NCBI GenBank assembly: GCA_902729315.2
Contig: LR746277.1
Coordinates: forward strand, 377,001 to 441,000
Origin: Spirodela intermedia
Taxonomy: Eukaryota > Streptophyta > Magnoliopsida > Alismatales > Araceae
Direction of reading: 5' to 3'
DNA length: 64,000 nt
Shown here: positions 37,085 through 49,659 of the stretch, piece by piece
Layout: each line of letters starts with the position of its first letter
How positions within the stretch are numbered: the stretch's first letter is position 1
Position numbers and translations under genes: made by a program
Notes under the pieces: generated by a model
What the model was told of the DNA's origin: nothing
The model's database searches: none
The model's input: only the letters and a program-made list of their open reading frames with translations

Positions 37085-37700
37085 AATTTAGATTTTCACC
37101 CAGCCCCACTAGAAGTTGACTATCCCTAGAAATAATTATAAATCGAAGACATTATAGGACACCATCCACTCCTTAATTTCCTATGGTGCAGCCCATGTGT
37201 TCCATGTCATTACTAACCATGTGCCCACGAACTTTAACTTTGTGGCAATGAAATCATACTTATCTAAGTTGAGGTACAATTGATACCCATGCAACATCTT
37301 TAAGACTATACATAGGTGTTCTTCAAGCTCTTGCATCATACTACATAGATGAAGATGACATCTAGGTAGATGGCCACCAAGTTGTTGACATATTAACAAA
37401 ATAAGCCTAGAATTTTATCATCATATTGGTCAACACAAAGGATATGTTTGTGAACATGAATGAGCTATAATGGGTCATGCATATTATTGTGTCATGTCTC
37501 CATGCTAAATATGCACATGTGGTACCCATTCTTGAGGTTCAATTAATAGAAGACAAGTGTATTGTTCAACTAGTCATATAATTTATTAAAATTAGAGACA
37601 TAGCACATGAGTCACTTTGTTGAGGGCCTCATTTTTTATCTATAGTATTATTTCACTATACTTCTTTTGTCAAAAGAAAACAATGCTATAAATAGTGATT
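37085..37700 (-). pseudogene. Decayed Ty3/gypsy reverse transcriptase fragment
   Basis: Reading the minus strand across frames gives LNLKNGYHMCIF (compare the family DLRSGYHQIRI), then YLDVIFIY (catalytic YLDD box with the last Asp lost), then EEHLCIVLKMLHGYQLYLNL and KYDFIATKLKFVG. Several stops and frameshifts separate these pieces, so it is a dead fragment of another gypsy lineage. The family B solo LTR was inserted just to its right, in the same orientation. Confidence 0.65.
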
Positions 37701-37802
37701 TGGAAGGCCAAAGGTGTTCTATCTCTAATAATTCTTCTAATCACAATTTAAGCTTTTTTAGGTGCACCAATGACATTTTGCATGATGCTGTTATAAGAGG
37801 TG

Positions 37803-39537
37803 TGATGTGAGTTAGTCGTTATATAATAAATCATGCAAATTTAAAATTTATAAAATTAGAAAATACTAATTTTTAGATATTTAAAAGTATTTATGAACAA
37901 ATATATCAATTATAATTCAATAAAAATTTCAAAAATAGTTGTAGCTTGTCATATTGATCACAAAGATGCAATATAATATTGAGTAATTTTTAATAATTTT
38001 TCTTAAAGAATATGATTTTTTATGATTTTTATACTACAAAATAAAAATAAAATATATTTAAAATTCACGAAAAGGGAAATAAAGGTGCGGACGTCATGAT
38101 GATGCTAGTGCCCGATGAATGTGAATCAAACGGAAACAAAGTTTCACCCAATGATTCTTCCGTAAGTCATTATAGATGATTTAATTGATCAAATTAAGAT
38201 CTGTAAAATCTAGAATAATCGTAATTAAATGAAATATAGCTTGATAAATTTAAATCACATAAATTATTATTAAATGAAGTGAAAATTAAGTTGAAAGTAG
38301 GAAAATAAAGTTCTAACGTCGTGATGGCGATGTGTCGGTGATGCACTAGAATCAGCATTCGGAAGGATCCTTATGTAGTGTCCACAGCCTCGAAGGCTCT
38401 CCTTAAATAAGGACGACAAGGTTAATCTTTAAATCTCCTTGCAAAGTCTAGAGATTAATAAAATGGGTCATCAAATCGTCTCTAGCAGTTGTCACCTGAC
38501 AAAGTGGAAAAATAATGACTTTGCAACTCTCTTGCAATTATCACCCAATGGAAAGGAGCTAGATGGAGGTGGGGCATGTGTCAAGGAACTTCATCCTCAA
38601 GTTCGTGCAGTAAGAGGAGGCTCTTCATCGCATCTAGTATGCTTTCAAGAGGTGGTGACTCATCTCTTGGTGGATCATCTTCTTCTCAACGATGGCTTGT
38701 TCGTTGATTAATCAGAGATCATTTACTTGATAGATTCGCGATCCTTTTATTACGAATTGTTCAGCAATTTTAGTAACAATACTCCGCGAATCGTGTTGAC
38801 AAGATTTTCACTGATGATCTAGCGATTCTGATGGCTTAATCCTTCATCAACGATCTGTAGGAAAGTCGCGATAATCAAATAAAAATACGAGTTTTGACTT
38901 TAGGAGGATTTGAACCTACGTTAGTTGGCCACCTACATGAAATAAGTATTCTAATGCCCTTTTCAAGTGACTTCATCATGGTATATCTCTGTTATAACTA
39001 AGGGGTAGTTTAGGTATTAAAAATTTCAAAGTCTTTCAGAGGAAGGTGTGACGTGAGTTTAGTCCCACGTCACTTGTGTGCCGAAGTTTTGGACAAATAT
39101 ATAATAATATCACATTTGCAAGTAATGAGTCTCTTTCTCCCGCATGTATGACCACTCTTTGCCCCACATCTAGTTGGCCACCGGCGATGTAAAAAGAGAG
39201 TGGCACACACGTGCTTCTATCAATCCTAGCTACTCGAGCCCCTACTTGTGGCTTCCCTTGATTGCACTTCCAACTCATTTGTATGCCCGGCTGGCCGACA
39301 AGTCCTTCTTTTTTGTTTTATTTTTATTTTAATTTCTTTTTCTTCATTTATCTCAAAAATAAGACTATAAAAATCATATAAATTAGTAGAAAATCACATA
39401 ATTAGCTAAAAATTCACATTATTCAATTGAAAATCAACTTTTTACACATTAACACAAATATAAGTTTATTTATCATGATTTAAAGCTAAAAGTATATTAT
39501 TTATTAATTATTAACTCATGATAATGAAGACTTATTA
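37803..39537 (-). mobile_element. Solo LTR of family B, TSD AGGTG
   Basis: AGGTG flanks both ends (37798-37802 and 39538-39542). On the minus strand it begins TAATAAGTCTTCATTATCAT (the consensus has TG at the start) and ends ACTCACATCA, matching the LTRs of the Athila-like element at 43,738. It is 1735 bases, about 90 longer than the other copies, and more diverged, so probably the oldest B copy here. Confidence 0.88.
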
Positions 39538-39542
39538 AGGTG

Positions 39543-40240
39543 TCACTCTCAAGCAAAATTTATTAATGTGGTCAATGTTGTAGCACAATAATTGTACCAC
39601 CATTATTAGTCCATCTAATGGCATGTGTACTCTTGTACATATCTAATCCACTTTAGTGACACAAATTGGGCTTCTTTGCTCCTCACTTGGCCTTTCATCA
39701 TGACCAAATAAGTTTTCACTCCACGTAATAGGTCATTATAACTTTTTGCACAACACTTCTCACCCCAACACCTCCTATTGCCTTTATTAATTTCTCATCA
39801 AGATTGATCTCCAATGCCTCAAACCAAACTTCTTTTTTTGTCATCACCAAACTTCATGAATTATGAGCAGTGCTCCTCTATCATCTTATAGTGAGAGAAG
39901 TAACCTCACTCAATACTTTGAATGATGCAAGGTGATCAAGAAGAATATGACCTTGTTCTTGGTCACCCCTAATGTATCATCTCAATCCTTCAAAGGCCAG
40001 CACAAGTCAATGAATCACATCATCAAGGACCTATTTAGATTATTAAATCGAACCTACAGCTAGATCTTGTCCTTGTTCAATCCCTCCTGCATCTTTAGCA
40101 TAATTCAAAAGCCTCTCACCTAACAATGTGATGGTAGAGATGATGGAGATATTATGAGAGCTGATAGTAGTTTGCAACATGTCTTCCAAGTATTTTCTAC
40201 AACTTTACTATTCTCATTTCTAGTTGAATAGATGCATTCT
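39543..40240. other. AT-rich spacer between solo LTR B and the copia element
   Basis: No gene is seen. Because the solo LTR inserted at the AGGTG site, this sequence was originally continuous with 37,700-37,802 and may be further decayed gypsy sequence, but I could not recognise a domain. Confidence 0.35.
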
Positions 40241-40495
40241 TATTGGAGAGTGAGATATTATAATCATAATAGGATCATGTCGTTAATTGTGTTTATGTCC
40301 TTTTTTAATTTTTATCCTTCTTCATTTGCAAGTGTATTGAATCTAGTTCTAAATAAGTGAAACCTGATTAACTAGATCTTATTCAGTAAATTTGGTTAAA
40401 TATATATGTATAGATATCTAATTTATAATTAAATAATGTATTTCATTTCGCCTTTTCATTTCTCCCCCCTCTCTCATGAGCCAAAGTTTCTCTTG
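40241..40495 (+). repeat. Probable 5' LTR of the copia element
   Basis: Aligns by eye with 58,381-58,605: shared GAGTGAGAT/GAATGAGAT, GTTTATG, a GTGAAACCTgATTAAcTAGATC-like block and a closing pyrimidine-rich stretch. Divergence is high, so the element is old and the borders are approximate. Confidence 0.55.
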
Positions 40496-43400
40496 ATGCC
40501 ATCACCTCCTTTGGTGACCAGAATGTGTATTAGACCATCCTAAATGATATTATTGTTTCTATCGCATACTTGGAGCATCTCATTGATTGATTCTTAGTTT
40601 TTCAATTGATCAAGATTGAGGACTCTAGTTTGTCTTATATGAAACCTAACCCACTAATCATTTTTTCAAAGATTATTTAATGTTTGATGGTGTTTGACAA
40701 TTTATGAGTGTGCTTAGGGCCATTTATGATGACTTATGAGTGTGCTCTCACACTCTTGATGCTCGGCTTTCTATCTTTTCTTCATAATTTTTTTACTCCT
40801 AAGTTTGGCCTCATTAATTCTTGTAGAGTGTTGGAGCACAACATTTGTTGGTTGAGAAATAGATTATTTTTATGTCTAAAGTGGTTGATATGACTTCCTC
40901 ACCAATACACTCTACAAAACTCTAAATTATATTTAGAGCTTCCTAATATTCCAAGTGATTTCAAATTGAATGGAAACAACTTACTCCAATATAATAAATT
41001 TATTGAAGTTGTATTGACATTGTGGAGAAAAACTTAAATCATTTATTTCATTTGGCACCTGAATCAATGGTTCCCAGATTCAAAGCTTGAAAAGAGAAAA
41101 AATAGTTATTATGACTCATATAGTTAAAGACATAAATGATTCATATAGTTAAAGATATTTTGAAATAAATAAATAAGGATTTATTGGGTCACAAGAATCA
41201 TAATAGCTATAACAAAAGAGAAGAAATCAATGAGAGAGTCTATAAATGAATGAGAATCCTTATGGTAGGAAACTAATACATACCAAAGGATCACAATAAA
41301 ACATCATGAGGACGTATTTTCTTTTGACAATATATTGAGATAGATAGAATTTTAATTTTTTTGGGCTAAATATTGAATATGATCATGTTTGAGTCAAAAT
41401 TTTGGAAGAGAAAAAATGCTACATTTAGTAGTTACAATAATAATGAATGAAGAGAGTTGAAGAAGCCTTATGGAGGAGCTAAAAAATAATGATAATTCAA
41501 CATTTATGGTTAAATATATGGAAATTAAAATCTCACCTCAATAGTAAGATCAAGGAGTAAAGAATGGTGATTATAGAAACATCTAATGATACACCTACTT
41601 CAAAAGAACATGCTCCTTTTATTGTGACTTAAGTGGTAAGCTATTCATCTTACCATCAGAACATTAGCTTACACCTTGATAAAAGGCTAAGTTCATCTTA
41701 CCATAATGTTGACTTCAAAGGTAGTAAAAAAATAGAGTCAAACACTCTTAGAGTGTTAAAATACTTGAAGGTTGGGAACAAGAATTTGAAGTCAATAATG
41801 ACATTTAGCTCCTTAAGCCACTTCTGTGAGTCTCCTCAATCTTTTGCATTTCATATTATATGTATTTTTTTTTTAATTTAAGTTTAAACACAAGAGCTAC
41901 TGACCATATGACTAATATCTTAAATTATTTTCTAATCTATAATCCTTGTCTATATAATAGAAAAGTAATTACAATTGATGGATTACGTATCATTGTAATT
42001 GATACAATAAATATGAAAATTAATTTTCTTAGGAGACTAAAAAATATTTTCTATGTCTCTAAACTTTAGATCAATCTTATTTCAATTAAAAAAATAATTT
42101 ATGATATAAATTGTAAGGTGACTATTGATAGGGACATATGTAATAATTATGATAAGATAACCAACCAAATGATTGAACATAACAAAAAGTGAAAAGTACT
42201 TTATCGCGTTGAGGCTTTAGGCCTAACCGCATAATTACAATATTTATTAGGATGTACAGCTGCCAACTCTAATACAACCAAGGACTATCTTGGTTACCTA
42301 TCCTTCAAAATATTGAAAATTACATTTTTCATACTTATTTTCTAAAGTGAATGTTCTAGATTATAAAGTGAATGTTTCTACTCCATTTTTATTCATTCAT
42401 ACTGATGTGTGGAGATCCTAATATATTCTTAATGTGATGGCGAGTGGGACCTGTCTCCATCAGCTCAGGAGACACCGGCAGTCCGAGTTCAGCCGGATCA
42501 ATGCACGAAGACGAAGGAGCCTGGCTTTCACTACACGGCCTAGCCCTTCGGGACGACGACATTCCACCTCCACGACGACGACGAGCTCGAGCTCACCCTT
42601 ATCTTTCTTTGTATTTTCACGTTGACTTGTTGGGCCTCGCATTTGTGTGTTAGCGGGCCCAATTCTATGTGTGTGTTATTGTTTGTGTCTCCCTTTCTTT
42701 AGGGTTTTATTGGGTCTCTCTTTTGAGGCCCAATTAAAACCCTAAGGGGGGGGGACCTATGCTTCTTTCCTTTTGAGCTTCTTTTGGGGCTTATTTGGGT
42801 CTTCATTTGAGGCCCACTTAAGCACCGTACAAGGGCCCTCCTCTTTCTCCTTTTAGGGGAGCTTATTGGGTCTCTCTTTAAGAGGCCCAATAAGCCCCTT
42901 TTGTAGCCCTTTTGTGGCTTATGGGCTTGAAAGCCTCAAGTGGGCCCACCTCCCCTTAGCCCACTTGTGGGCCCTATATAAGGGGAGGTAGGACCCCCCC
43001 TCAAAAAAGACGCCGTATTTTTGTGAGAGATTATCATTTTGTGAGTACCCTTCTTCGGGACCTAGGATAGGGAGGGAAGGAGGGAGAGGAAGGCTGTCGT
43101 TACCCTGAGGACTTCGTTCATCGTGACGCTGCTGCCTGAGAAGTCCTGTCGCCACCTGAGACCACTGTCGTCGCCAGCCATCTCATTGCCACCCGGCAGT
43201 TCACCGCCATCACTGGACGAAACAGTCGCGGTTGCCACTACAGCCGCCGACGTCGGGAGAGACCTTGTAGCCGTGCCGATGAGCGAGATCCAGTCCAAGC
43301 TCCTCACAGGCCCCGGCCAGAGTTTCCCGATGATCCGCCGCAGTCACGCTGTTTCCCGCGCCGCCTAGACCAGGAGGGCTCAACCTCCCTGGTATCGTCG

Positions 43401-43737
43401 GCCAGATCGTCCCCCTTCCTCTGCTCTGCTTCCCGACGCCGCCAGAGAAGGCCGATCCTTCCGGCGATGGTTGGATTTCCGCCGAAGGGTCGCTAACGCT
43501 CGGCATTCCCACCGAAGTGCCGCCGCCTACGTGCCCTGAGGCACGCCGCGTGGCTTGCCACGCGCGCCCACTAGCATGCCCTTCGACCCACCAGCAATCC
43601 CACGCCCGCGCTGACCGTGCCACGCCTTACGACGACGACTACCTCGACTTCTCGACTAGGACCGATCGTCGATGCTGAGCATCACTCTTCCCCATACGTC
43701 TCTACTTACATCGAGTCTCCGCTTCGTCACAACCTGC

Positions 43738-45375
43738 TGATAAGTCTTCATTATCATGAGTTAATAATTAGTAAATAATATAGTTTTAGCCTTAACCCAT
43801 GATAAATAGACTTATATTTGTGTTAAAGTGTGAAAAGTGGTTTTTAGTTGATTAATGTGAATTTTTGGGTAATTATGTGATTTTACACAAATTTATATGA
43901 TTTTTATAGTCTTACTTTTGTGATAAATGAAAATAAATAAATAAAAAATAAAAAAAGACAAAATGAGGTGGATCCGCCGGCCAGCCGGGCCCGCAAGTGA
44001 GTCAGAAGCTCAGTCGGGGAGTAGCCGCGAGTAGGGGCTCGAGCGGCTTGGATCGATAGGGGCACGTGTGCACCACTCCCCTTCCACGTCACCGGTGGCC
44101 AGCTGGCTGTGGGGCAAGGAGTGGTCATACACGCGAGCGAAGGAACTTGCTTAGAAATGTAACATTACTATATATTCGCCCGAAACATCGGGCACAACCG
44201 ATGTGGGACTAAACCCGCGTCAGTCACCTTCCCCAGAAAGGGCGGGCAACCGGCGCAGATTTGAATCCTCCCAGAGTCAAAAGTCATATATTTTTATCTA
44301 ATTATCGTGACTTTCCTGCAGATCGCCGGTGAAGGATTAAGCAATAGGAATTGCTAAATCATCGGCGAAAATCTCGTCAATACGATTCACGGAGCATTGC
44401 TACTAAAATTGTTGAACGATTCACGATAAAAGGATTGCAAATCCATCGAGTAAATCATCTCCGATTGATCGACGAACAAGCCGTCGTCGAGAAGAGGACG
44501 ATCCGTCGGGAGGTGAGTCGCCACCTCCTGAGAGCGTATCGGATGCGATGATGAGCCTCCTCTTGCTGCACGGACCTGAGGATGAAGCTGCTTGACACGC
44601 GCCCCACCTCCATCTAGCTCCTCTTCGTCGGGTGACAGCCACCAGAGACCGCAAAGTCGTCGTTTTTTCGCTCCACTGAGTGACAGCCACCGGAGATGAT
44701 TCGACAACCCATTTCATTAATCTCTAGACTTCGCAAGAAGATCTAGAGATTGCCCATGTCGTCTTTGTCCAAGGAAAGCCTTCGAGGCCGTGGACACTGC
44801 ATGACGAACCTCCTGAACGCTTAGGATTCCGATGCATCGCCGACGCATCGCCATCGCGATGCCGGAACTCTATTTTCTTGCTTTCAACTTACTTTACGCT
44901 TCATTTAGTGATAATTTTTGTGATTTTAATTTACCAAAATATACTTCATTCAATTACGATTCTTTCGGCTTTTAAGATCTTAATTTGATTAATTAAATCA
45001 TCTGTAATCGCTTACATAAGAATCGTCGGGCGGAACTTTATTTTTGCCCGATTCGCGTTTGCCGGGCGCTAACGTCATCCTGACGTCTGCACCCTTATTT
45101 CCCTTTTTCGTGAATTTTAAATATATTTCCTTTTCATTTCCTAGTATAAAATTCATAGAAAATCGTATTCATAGAGAAAAATTCTGAATAATTACCAGAT
45201 ATTATATTACATCCCTATAATCGACCTGGAAAATTACCGTTATTTTTGGAAGTTTTATTGAATTATAATTGATATATTTGTTCAGAAATACTTCTAAATA
45301 TTCAAAAAATCGTATTTTCTAGTTTTATAAATTTTAAATTTGCATGATTTACTATACAACAATTAAGTCATGTCA
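43738..45375 (+). repeat. 5' LTR of the family B element
   Basis: 1638 bases from TGATAAGTCTTC to AGTCATGTCA, matching the solo LTR at 53,167-54,811 over its whole length. An open stretch on its minus strand (44,387-44,717) appears in each copy but has no family and is interrupted differently in each, so it is not taken as a gene. Confidence 0.92.
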
Positions 45376-45380
45376 AATTT

Positions 45381-45398
45381 TGGCACCGTTTCCGGGGA
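45381..45398 (+). other. Primer binding site, tRNA-Asp type
   Basis: TGGCACCGTTTCCGGGGA lies five bases after the LTR end. It differs at two places from the site TGGCGCCGTTGCCGGGGA used by many Athila/Tat elements, which pairs with the 3' end of tRNA-Asp. Confidence 0.85.
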
Positions 45399-45587
45399 TG
45401 TATTGCATAATATTTAGTATTTTTCTGTTTTTCTCTTAGAGTACACAAAAAAATTTAACTCTTGTTTTATTTTCTTTTTGTCGATTTTCTTTTAGAAAAA
45501 GGGAACAAAAAAAGGCAAGGCAAGGACAGGAGCATACTGAAGGAGGGTAACAATTACTAAATTTTTCCCTCGAATTCATTAATTTTT

Positions 45588-46980
45588 ATGCATGGTAGAA
45601 GATCCTTGCATCCAAGGCTAGAAAATCCTTTCATTATTTCATTCAAAAATAAAAATCCGAAAGAAAAATTAATTTTGATGGATCCTGAAAGAAGTACAGG
45701 TCAAACTGAGAACAATCCTATGGCCATAAAAAATCATTATATCCCTGATTCATTTCAAAGAGCATCCAATATTAGAGTCCCATTAACACCCACTATTAAA
45801 TTCGAAATAAATCTAGGAATTTTTCAAATGCTCCCTAATTTTCATGAATTGCCTTTAGAGGAACCTTCATCAGCACTTAGAAAAATTTCATATGATCTGT
45901 GATTTAGTTAATCTCCCTCAAGTTACACCGGGAATTATTAAGATGAAATTATTTCCTCATACACTTAGGGACAAAGCTAGTCATTGGCTATCCACATTAG
46001 ATAGAGAATTAACTAGCTAGAAAGATATAGAACAAGCCTTTCTTCGAAAATTTTATCCCTTAGGAAAAACTTAAAATATGAGTAAACATATATGGAGTTT
46101 TTCTCAAAGACCAAGAGAAACTTTGCATGAGACATGGGAAAAATTCAAAGATTTACTTAGAAAGTGTCCTCATCATATTATACCCAAGTGGCAGCTCAAT
46201 AGAATTTTTTATGATGGATTATTAGAACAACATAAAAATATGGTTGATTCTATATGTGGAGGAGCTTTTATGGAGAAAACTCCTGATGAGATTTACAGTC
46301 TTTATGAGAATTTAAGTGAAAATTCTAGAGATCAAGCCTCTTTTGAATTATATGACAGGGATAAGAAGAGAGGAATTTATGAATTGCATCATGATGATGA
46401 TTCTAAACTTAGAAATGAGGTTAATCAGATTAATCAAAGATTAGAAAAAAATGATTTACTTATTGACAATATTAGAAAGCCTTTTAACCCTCAACTTAAT
46501 TCGAATAGTACATGTCCTATGTATGGTGAAAATGATTATTTTGAATTTCAATGTTATAATTTAGATCAATCATTTCACCCTATGCAAGAACAAGTGCAAG
46601 TAGCTCACGGTTTTAATAGAAATAGGGAATATTTTTCAAATTCTTATAATCCTAATTGGAGGAATAATTTTTCATAGAGAGACCTAAATAATATTCAAAA
46701 TCCAGAAGCACTTAGACTCAATTCAAACTCTGAATTTAGTCCAAAACAAGAAAACAGATTTCAGAAAAATCAGCCCTCTCAAATTCAACCTAATGCTATG
46801 GAAATGATGCAGCAAATGAGCCAAATGATGCAACAAACTATGAATCAAATGATGCTACACCAGAAATAAATTATAGAGGCTCTTGGGAATAAGAAAGAAG
46901 AGGGACAACTACCTAGTTAGCCTATAGAAAATCCAGGGAACTGCCCAACAATAGGATTTCAGCAAGGGGAGTCTAGTAGC
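45588..46980 (+). pseudogene. gag of the family B element, broken
   Basis: Structural capsid gene. The N-terminal part (ATG 45588 or 45678) runs to a frameshift at about 45,897, where the conserved stretch continues in another frame (CDLVNLPQVTPG, LFPHTLRDKASHWLSTL). It then meets TAG at 46018 and TAA at 46072, and a long open piece 46078-46677 carries ETLHETWEKFKDLLRKCPHH and GGAFMEKTPDEIY, typical of Athila-type gag. TAG at 46675, TAA at 46867 and TAG at 46918 follow before the protease frame. From 46,078 on it is in the same frame as protease and reverse transcriptase, so the element was built as one gag-pol reading frame. Confidence 0.85.
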
Positions 46981-48099
46981 ATGAATCTAGGAAAAAACCC
47001 ACGAAATGAAAATGTTAGGACAATGAATGCATTAAGGAGTGGTAAGATCTTACTTGATCCTTATCTCCAAACATTAGAAGAAAAAGAAAACGTGGACAAC
47101 CCAAAACAAAATCAAATAGGAGTAGAAGAGGATTTTATAGATTTTACCAAGGAAATTTCAAAAAAGAGGATGACCATTCCATTTTCTAAAGCTCTAGAAC
47201 CTAGACAAAGAAAGAAAAAGGAACACAATGAAGAAATAAAGAAAATTTTACAAGATGTGCAAATTAGTCTTCCTTTACTCACTGCCATTGAACATACTCC
47301 TGAATATGCTAAAGTTTTGAAAGAAACGTGTACACCAAAAAGGGCACCTAGAGTAGAATTTTTTTCTATGTATGCTAGTGCATTATTATTAAATCAATTA
47401 CCATATAAATTGAGAGATATAGGTGCCCCTTTAATTTCGTGTGATATTGGTGGATCCATTTTTCAGAATGCATTACTTGACACCGGTGCTAGTATTAATT
47501 TATTACCTACAAGTATTTTTGATAAATTTAATATTTCTGATCTTAAACCTTCCACTGTTACCTTACAATTTGCTGATAGATCCATAAAACATCCTAAAGG
47601 TATTTTAGAAAATGTGATAGTGACAGTTAAAGGGTGTAAATTTCTAGCTGATTTTGTAGTGTTGGAAATAGATTTTAATGGACAGTTTTATGATACACCA
47701 ATCATCTTAGGGAGACCATTTTTGCATAGAGCAAAGATGAATATTGATTTTCTCACAGGTATTGCGAAAATTTCATGTGGAGATCAATCAGTAGAAATTA
47801 AAATTTTTGAGGTACCAAATGATCTTAAGAAATCACAAGTATATGATTGTCATACCATAGATCTTCTAGATGATTTTGATAATCCAGATGTTATTGATGA
47901 CTGTGTGCTAGAAGAATTAGAGGAAATAGAGAATATAAATTTGGGAGAAAAAAAAGAGGAAGATCATCTAAATTTAGAGTTGAAACCTCTTCCCTCTAGT
48001 TTAAAATATATGTTTTTGGAGAAAAATAATTCATTTCCTGTTATTATTGCAGCTGATTTGAGTGATGAACAAGAAGAAGAATTATTAGATCTACTTTGA
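46981..48099 (+). CDS. Aspartic protease segment of family B gag-pol
   Basis: Open for 372 codons, though the ATG at 46981 is probably an internal methionine of the original polyprotein. The active site ALLDTGASINLLP lies at about residue 163-175, followed by IILGRPFLHRAKMNID, the conserved second half of the retropepsin fold. It would cleave the element's own polyprotein. The frame ends at TGA 48097-48099, and a second TGA at 48121 separates it from the reverse transcriptase frame; both lie in sequence that should be continuous coding in this family. Confidence 0.88.
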   Translation: MNLGKNPRNENVRTMNALRSGKILLDPYLQTLEEKENVDNPKQNQIGVEEDFIDFTKEISKKRMTIPFSKALEPRQRKKKEHNEEIKKILQDVQISLPLLTAIEHTPEYAKVLKETCTPKRAPRVEFFSMYASALLLNQLPYKLRDIGAPLISCDIGGSIFQNALLDTGASINLLPTSIFDKFNISDLKPSTVTLQFADRSIKHPKGILENVIVTVKGCKFLADFVVLEIDFNGQFYDTPIILGRPFLHRAKMNIDFLTGIAKISCGDQSVEIKIFEVPNDLKKSQVYDCHTIDLLDDFDNPDVIDDCVLEELEEIENINLGEKKEEDHLNLELKPLPSSLKYMFLEKNNSFPVIIAADLSDEQEEELLDLL

Positions 48100-48126
48100 A
48101 AAAATAAGAAGGCTATGGGCTGAAAA

Positions 48127-49644
48127 ATGGATGATCTAAGGGGCATTGATATGAGTGTATGCATACATAGTATATATCTAGAGGAGGGGGCTAGAACTAG
48201 CAGGGAACCACAACGAAGATTAAATCCTAACATGATGGAAATTGTAAAAATAGAAATTTTAAAGTGGCTGGCTGCTGATATTATTTATCCTATTTCAGAT
48301 AACAAATGGGTTAGTCCTACACAAGTGGTGCCAAAAAAATCAAGGATCATGGTTATAAAAAAAATAAATGGGGATGAAATACAAACAAGATTAACTACCG
48401 GTTGGAGGGTTTGCATTGATTGTAGAAAATTAAATTCAGTTACTAGAAAAGAACATTTTCCCCTACCATTTACTAATCAAATTCTAGAAAAATTAGCTGG
48501 AAAAAACTTTTTTTGTTTTCTGGATGGATACTCTGGTTATAATCAAATTTATATAAACCCTTTAGATCAAGAAAAAATAACTTTCACTTGTCCATTTGGT
48601 ACTTTTACTTTTAAACGCATGCCTTTTGGTCTGTGTAATACTCCAGCCACATTTCAAAGATGTATGCTGTCTATTTTTTTTGATATGATTGGAAAATGCA
48701 TGGAAATTTTTATGGACGATTTTTCTATTTTTGGTGAATCATTTGATGAATACTTAAATCATTTACAGCATGTACTTGAGAAATGCATAGAGAAAAAAAT
48801 AGTTTTGAGTTGGGAGAAATCACATTTTATGGTTAGAGAGGGAGTTGTGTTTGGTCATATTGTGAGTGAAAGGGGTTTAGAGGTGGATAGAGCAAAAATT
48901 GATATTATATCTAAAATGAGACCTCCAAATTCAGTAAAACAGATTAGATCTTTCTTGGGTCATGCAGGTTATTACAGAAAATTTATTCAAGATTTTTCAA
49001 AAATTTCTAAACCTCTCACCATGCTATTATCTAAAGATGTGCCTTTTAATTCTGATGAGAAATGTTTTGAGTCTTTTTCTGAAAGAAAAAGATTACTTAC
49101 TGAGGCACCTATTTTACAAGCTCCTAATTGGTCCCTTCCCTTTGAAATAATGTGTGATGCATCGAATTATGTAGTGGGGGCCGTTCTAGGACAAACAAAA
49201 GAGTCAAAACCCATAGTAATTTTATATGCTAGTAAAACTATATCCGATGCTCAATTAAATTATACCACAACTGAAAAAGAGTTGTTAGCTATAGTATTTG
49301 CGTTAGAAAGGTTTAGATCATGTATTTTGGGAGCTAAAATTATTATTTATACTGATCATGCAGCATTAAAATATCTGTTGAATAAGAAAGATGCAAAGCC
49401 ATGTCTATTAAGATGGATTTTATTGTTGCAGGAATTTGACTTAGAAATAAAAGATAAAAAAGATTTCAAGAATGTTGTTGCTGACCATATTTCTAGATTA
49501 AGTGATACAAGAATAAATGCAGCACCTTTACACGATGCATTTCCAGATGAACAATTGATGGCAGCTCAACATCAACCATCACCATGGTATGCACATATTG
49601 TTAATTTTCTGGTTTCTGGAAAAAATTCTAGAACAATAGGGTAA
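48127..49644 (+). CDS. Reverse transcriptase and RNase H segment of family B gag-pol
   Basis: 505 open codons in the same frame as the protease. Fingers: WVSPTQVVPKKS and GWRVCIDCRKLN; palm: FLDGYSGYNQI, MPFGLCNTPATFQRCM and the catalytic box IFMDDFSIFG (Met in place of the common Tyr/Val-Asp-Asp, normal for Athila-type elements). Then the thumb and connection (IRSFLGHAGYYRKFI), RNase H starting FEIMCDASNYVVGAVLGQ, with TTTEKELLAIVFALERFR and YTDHAALKYLL, and the end VVADHISRLS. It would copy the element RNA into DNA in cytoplasmic particles. It looks full length and undamaged internally; a frameshift near 49,600-49,660 separates it from integrase. Confidence 0.92.
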   Translation: MDDLRGIDMSVCIHSIYLEEGARTSREPQRRLNPNMMEIVKIEILKWLAADIIYPISDNKWVSPTQVVPKKSRIMVIKKINGDEIQTRLTTGWRVCIDCRKLNSVTRKEHFPLPFTNQILEKLAGKNFFCFLDGYSGYNQIYINPLDQEKITFTCPFGTFTFKRMPFGLCNTPATFQRCMLSIFFDMIGKCMEIFMDDFSIFGESFDEYLNHLQHVLEKCIEKKIVLSWEKSHFMVREGVVFGHIVSERGLEVDRAKIDIISKMRPPNSVKQIRSFLGHAGYYRKFIQDFSKISKPLTMLLSKDVPFNSDEKCFESFSERKRLLTEAPILQAPNWSLPFEIMCDASNYVVGAVLGQTKESKPIVILYASKTISDAQLNYTTTEKELLAIVFALERFRSCILGAKIIIYTDHAALKYLLNKKDAKPCLLRWILLLQEFDLEIKDKKDFKNVVADHISRLSDTRINAAPLHDAFPDEQLMAAQHQPSPWYAHIVNFLVSGKNSRTIG

Positions 49645-49659
49645 GAACAGAAAACATCA

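Noticed and set aside
43062-43623. Frames of 80-137 codons on both strands
   Set aside because: Part of LTR A with no domain, and not conserved with the other copies in frame.
44351-44717. Minus-strand frames of about 100 codons in LTR B, also found at 38,439 and 53,848
   Set aside because: Repeated only because the LTR is repeated; frames differ between copies and no protein family fits.
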